14,503 nt of DNA from NCBI GenBank assembly GCA_009778355.1, contig WRJY01000313.1:1-14503 (forward strand), read 5' to 3'. The stretch's first letter is position 1; every line of letters starts with the position of its first letter. Positions 12,967 through 14,503 of this stretch are shown here, piece by piece. A model generated the notes under the pieces. That model had not been told where the DNA came from. It was given only the letters and a program-made list of their open reading frames with translations, and made no database searches. This DNA is from Desulfovibrionaceae bacterium. Its GTDB lineage: Bacteria > Pseudomonadota > Gammaproteobacteria > Burkholderiales > Burkholderiaceae_C. The translations under genes and the position numbers were made by a program.

Positions 12967-14148
12967 ATGCAATGGACACACGAGCACGAGGAAATCCGCA
13001 AGACCCTCAAGCGCTACATCGACGAGCACATCAATCCCCATGTGGACGAATGGGAAGCGGCTGAGATATTCCCCGCCCACCAGGTATTCAAGGGCCTGGG
13101 CAAGCTGGGCCTGCTGGGCCTGACCAAGCCGCCCGAATACGGTGGCATGGGGCTGGACTATTCGTATTCGGTGCTGATGGCCGAAACGCTTGGCTACATC
13201 CACTGCGCCGGCGTGCCCATGGCCATTGGCGTGCAGACCGACATGTGCACCCCCGCGCTGGCCCGCTACGGCAGCGACGAACTGCGGCGCGAGTTTCTGG
13301 CGCCCGCCATCGCGGGCGACCAGGTGGGCTGCATCGGCGTCAGCGAGCCCAGCGCCGGCAGCGACGTGGCCGGCATCAAGAGCCACGCGCGCAAGGACGG
13401 CGGCGACTACCTCATCAGCGGCCAGAAGATGTGGATCACCAACAGCCTGCAAGCCGACTGGATGTGCATGCTGGTCAACACCGGCGAAGGTCCGGTGCAC
13501 AAAAACAAGAGCCTCATCATGGTGCCCATGCGCGAGGGCCCCGGCGGCAAGCTGACCAAGGGCATCGAGGTCGCCAGCAAGATCAGGAAAATCGGCATGA
13601 ACGCCAGCGACACCGGCCTGATCTACTTCGACGAAGTGCGCGTGCCGCAGCGCAACCGCATCGGCGCCGAAGGGCAGGGCTTCATCTACCAGATGCAGCA
13701 GTTCCAGGAAGAGCGCCTGTGGGGCGCGGCCAGCGGCATCCAGAGCTTCAACAACGCCATCGACTGGACCATCGAATGGGCGCAGCAGCGCAACATGTTC
13801 GGCGCCACGCTGGCCGACCAGCAGTGGGTGCAGTTCAAGCTGGCCGAACTCAAAACCGAGGTGGAATGCCTGCGCGCGCTGGTCTACCAAGCCTGCGAGC
13901 TGTACGTGGCCGGCAACGACGTGCTGGAACTGGCCAGCATGGCCAAACTCAAGGCCGGTCGCCTGGGCCGCCAGGTGCCCGACACCTGTATGCAGTTCTG
14001 GGGCGGCATGGGCTACACCTGGGACAACAAGGTATCGCGCATGTACCGCGACACCCGCTTGACCAGCATCGGCGGCGGCGCCGACGAGGTGATGTTGGGC
14101 ATCCTGTCCAAATTGATGGGCATCGCCAAGAGACCGCCAGCCAGGTGA
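12967..14148 (+). CDS. Acyl-CoA dehydrogenase, AtuD (citronellyl-CoA dehydrogenase)-like
   Basis: This 393-residue FAD enzyme would form the alpha,beta double bond in an acyl-CoA, passing electrons to electron-transfer flavoprotein. The helical N-domain begins MQWTHEHEEIRKTL. The flavin signature GVSEPSAGSD is at 124-133 and KMWITNS is at 154-160. The C-domain has the QFQEERLWGAA helix (245-255) and WGGMGYTWDN. The usual YEGT catalytic site is replaced by IGGGADE (368-374), so the normal Glu position is Gly370. Glu249 in EERL lies where isovaleryl- and long-chain-type dehydrogenases carry their base. The sequence as recalled is close to AtuD of the acyclic terpene pathway, but branched or other medium-chain acyl substrates are equally possible. 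The start has AAGGAG (12952-12957) 9 nt upstream. Expression is probably controlled by the TetR gene just before it. Confidence 0.92.
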   Translation: MQWTHEHEEIRKTLKRYIDEHINPHVDEWEAAEIFPAHQVFKGLGKLGLLGLTKPPEYGGMGLDYSYSVLMAETLGYIHCAGVPMAIGVQTDMCTPALARYGSDELRREFLAPAIAGDQVGCIGVSEPSAGSDVAGIKSHARKDGGDYLISGQKMWITNSLQADWMCMLVNTGEGPVHKNKSLIMVPMREGPGGKLTKGIEVASKIRKIGMNASDTGLIYFDEVRVPQRNRIGAEGQGFIYQMQQFQEERLWGAASGIQSFNNAIDWTIEWAQQRNMFGATLADQQWVQFKLAELKTEVECLRALVYQACELYVAGNDVLELASMAKLKAGRLGRQVPDTCMQFWGGMGYTWDNKVSRMYRDTRLTSIGGGADEVMLGILSKLMGIAKRPPAR

Positions 14149-14159
14149 ATGGATTGACT

Positions 14160-14191
14160 CCTTCCCCCGCCGACGGCGGGCTGGGATGGGG
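14160..14191. repeat. Single copy of the interspersed palindromic repeat
   Basis: This 32-bp element starts with CCTTCCCCC and ends with GGGATGGGG, like the arms at 6939-6971 and 7014-7046 but with a different loop. Its core CCCGCC-GAC-GGCGGG (14166-14180) is a perfect hairpin. It begins 11 bp after the acyl-CoA dehydrogenase stop. It may protect or trim the mRNA end; there is no T run, so it is not a standard terminator. Confidence 0.6.
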
Positions 14192-14503
14192 AACTTGCTT
14201 CAGCCCGGCCCGCCCGTTCGCCTTGGGCAAAGTTGCGGGGTGGGCAGGAGCAGGGCTTTGACAGACTCGGCCCGAACGATTTTTGAACCGGCGATCATGG
14301 GCACAGGGCTTAGAGCCTGTTTATGATCTCGGCAGGCCCGCGTTGGTCTGCAATCGGGATGAGTTGGCGGTCAAGGCGCGCCGCATGGGCTTGTGCCCAT
14401 ACAAGCGGCTTGGCCGCCAAATCGCCCGATTTCGGCCCAACCCTTCGGGCAGACACCTTTTCGGGCGGTCTGCGGCGTTGCAAATCCTCGCCATAGCGGG
14501 GCT
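14192..14503. other. Non-coding region with structured DNA, possibly part of an interspersed repeat
   Basis: No reading frame of credible length or composition was seen on either strand. A consensus -35 TTGACA occurs at 14258-14263, but no good -10 follows at 16-18 bp. From about 14310 to the window end the sequence is rich in inverted repeats, including the long hairpin at 14364-14420 and GCAGAC/GTCTGC (14449-14454 and 14468-14473). It looks like a dispersed non-coding repeat or the edge of a mobile element, but the window ends before this can be settled. Confidence 0.4.
14364..14420. repeat. Long nested stem-loop
   Basis: The outer arms TTGGCGGTCAA (14364-14374) and TTGGCCGCCAA (14410-14420) pair over 11 bp with one G-T. 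The inner arms GCCGC/GCGGC and ATGGGC/GCCCAT continue the stem to a TTGT loop at 14391-14394, with bulges at 14375-14379 and 14401-14404. In total 22 pairs form in 57 nt. It is too strong to be chance, but its function is unknown. Confidence 0.6.

Overview
The window is GC-rich, densely packed and entirely plus-strand. It reads as the chromosome of a betaproteobacterium, most likely order Burkholderiales and Comamonadaceae-like. That placement is inferred from the GlnX-type protein sequences (GltX tail, PyrC, HtpX), GC-heavy third codon positions and gene content; it is not a database result.

Layout. 1-568: the 3' end of gltX (glutamyl-tRNA synthetase), then a three-tRNA operon (Ala-GGC, Glu-TTC, Asp-GTC). 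The operon has a TATAAT promoter that starts inside gltX, and it ends at a perfect intrinsic terminator. 569-795: a leader with dyad and direct repeats. 796-9347: a very large thioester-containing bacterial alpha-2-macroglobulin (2013 aa, YfhM type) followed by pbpC (penicillin-binding protein 1C). This is the classical pair thought to trap invading proteases and repair peptidoglycan. A 108-bp REP/BIME-like inverted repeat sits between the two and appears to supply, and possibly mask, the pbpC ribosome-binding site. 9386-10426: pyrC (dihydroorotase, pyrimidine synthesis). 10510-11455: htpX (inner-membrane zinc protease) behind a near-consensus heat-shock sigma-32 promoter. 11509-12157: a toxin-first HigB/HigA-like toxin-antitoxin module with palindromes over its promoter. 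12197-12895: a TetR-family regulator with a sigma-70 promoter overlapping a perfect palindrome and an apparently leaderless start. 12967-14148: an acyl-CoA dehydrogenase of the AtuD/citronellyl-CoA-dehydrogenase-like type, probably controlled by the TetR protein. 14149-14503: non-coding, with another copy of the interspersed repeat and a long nested hairpin.

How the genes fit together. Alpha-2-macroglobulin and PBP1C form an envelope-defence/repair unit, and HtpX is a stress-induced envelope quality-control protease. TetR plus acyl-CoA dehydrogenase look like a small lipid or branched-chain acyl catabolic unit. The toxin-antitoxin pair is a probable later insertion between these housekeeping blocks. 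I did not find a convincing wholly new system. The most interesting points are a membrane-anchored alpha-2-macroglobulin without a lipobox, the repeat inserted in its operon, the relocated catalytic base in the acyl-CoA dehydrogenase, and the small regulatory sites.
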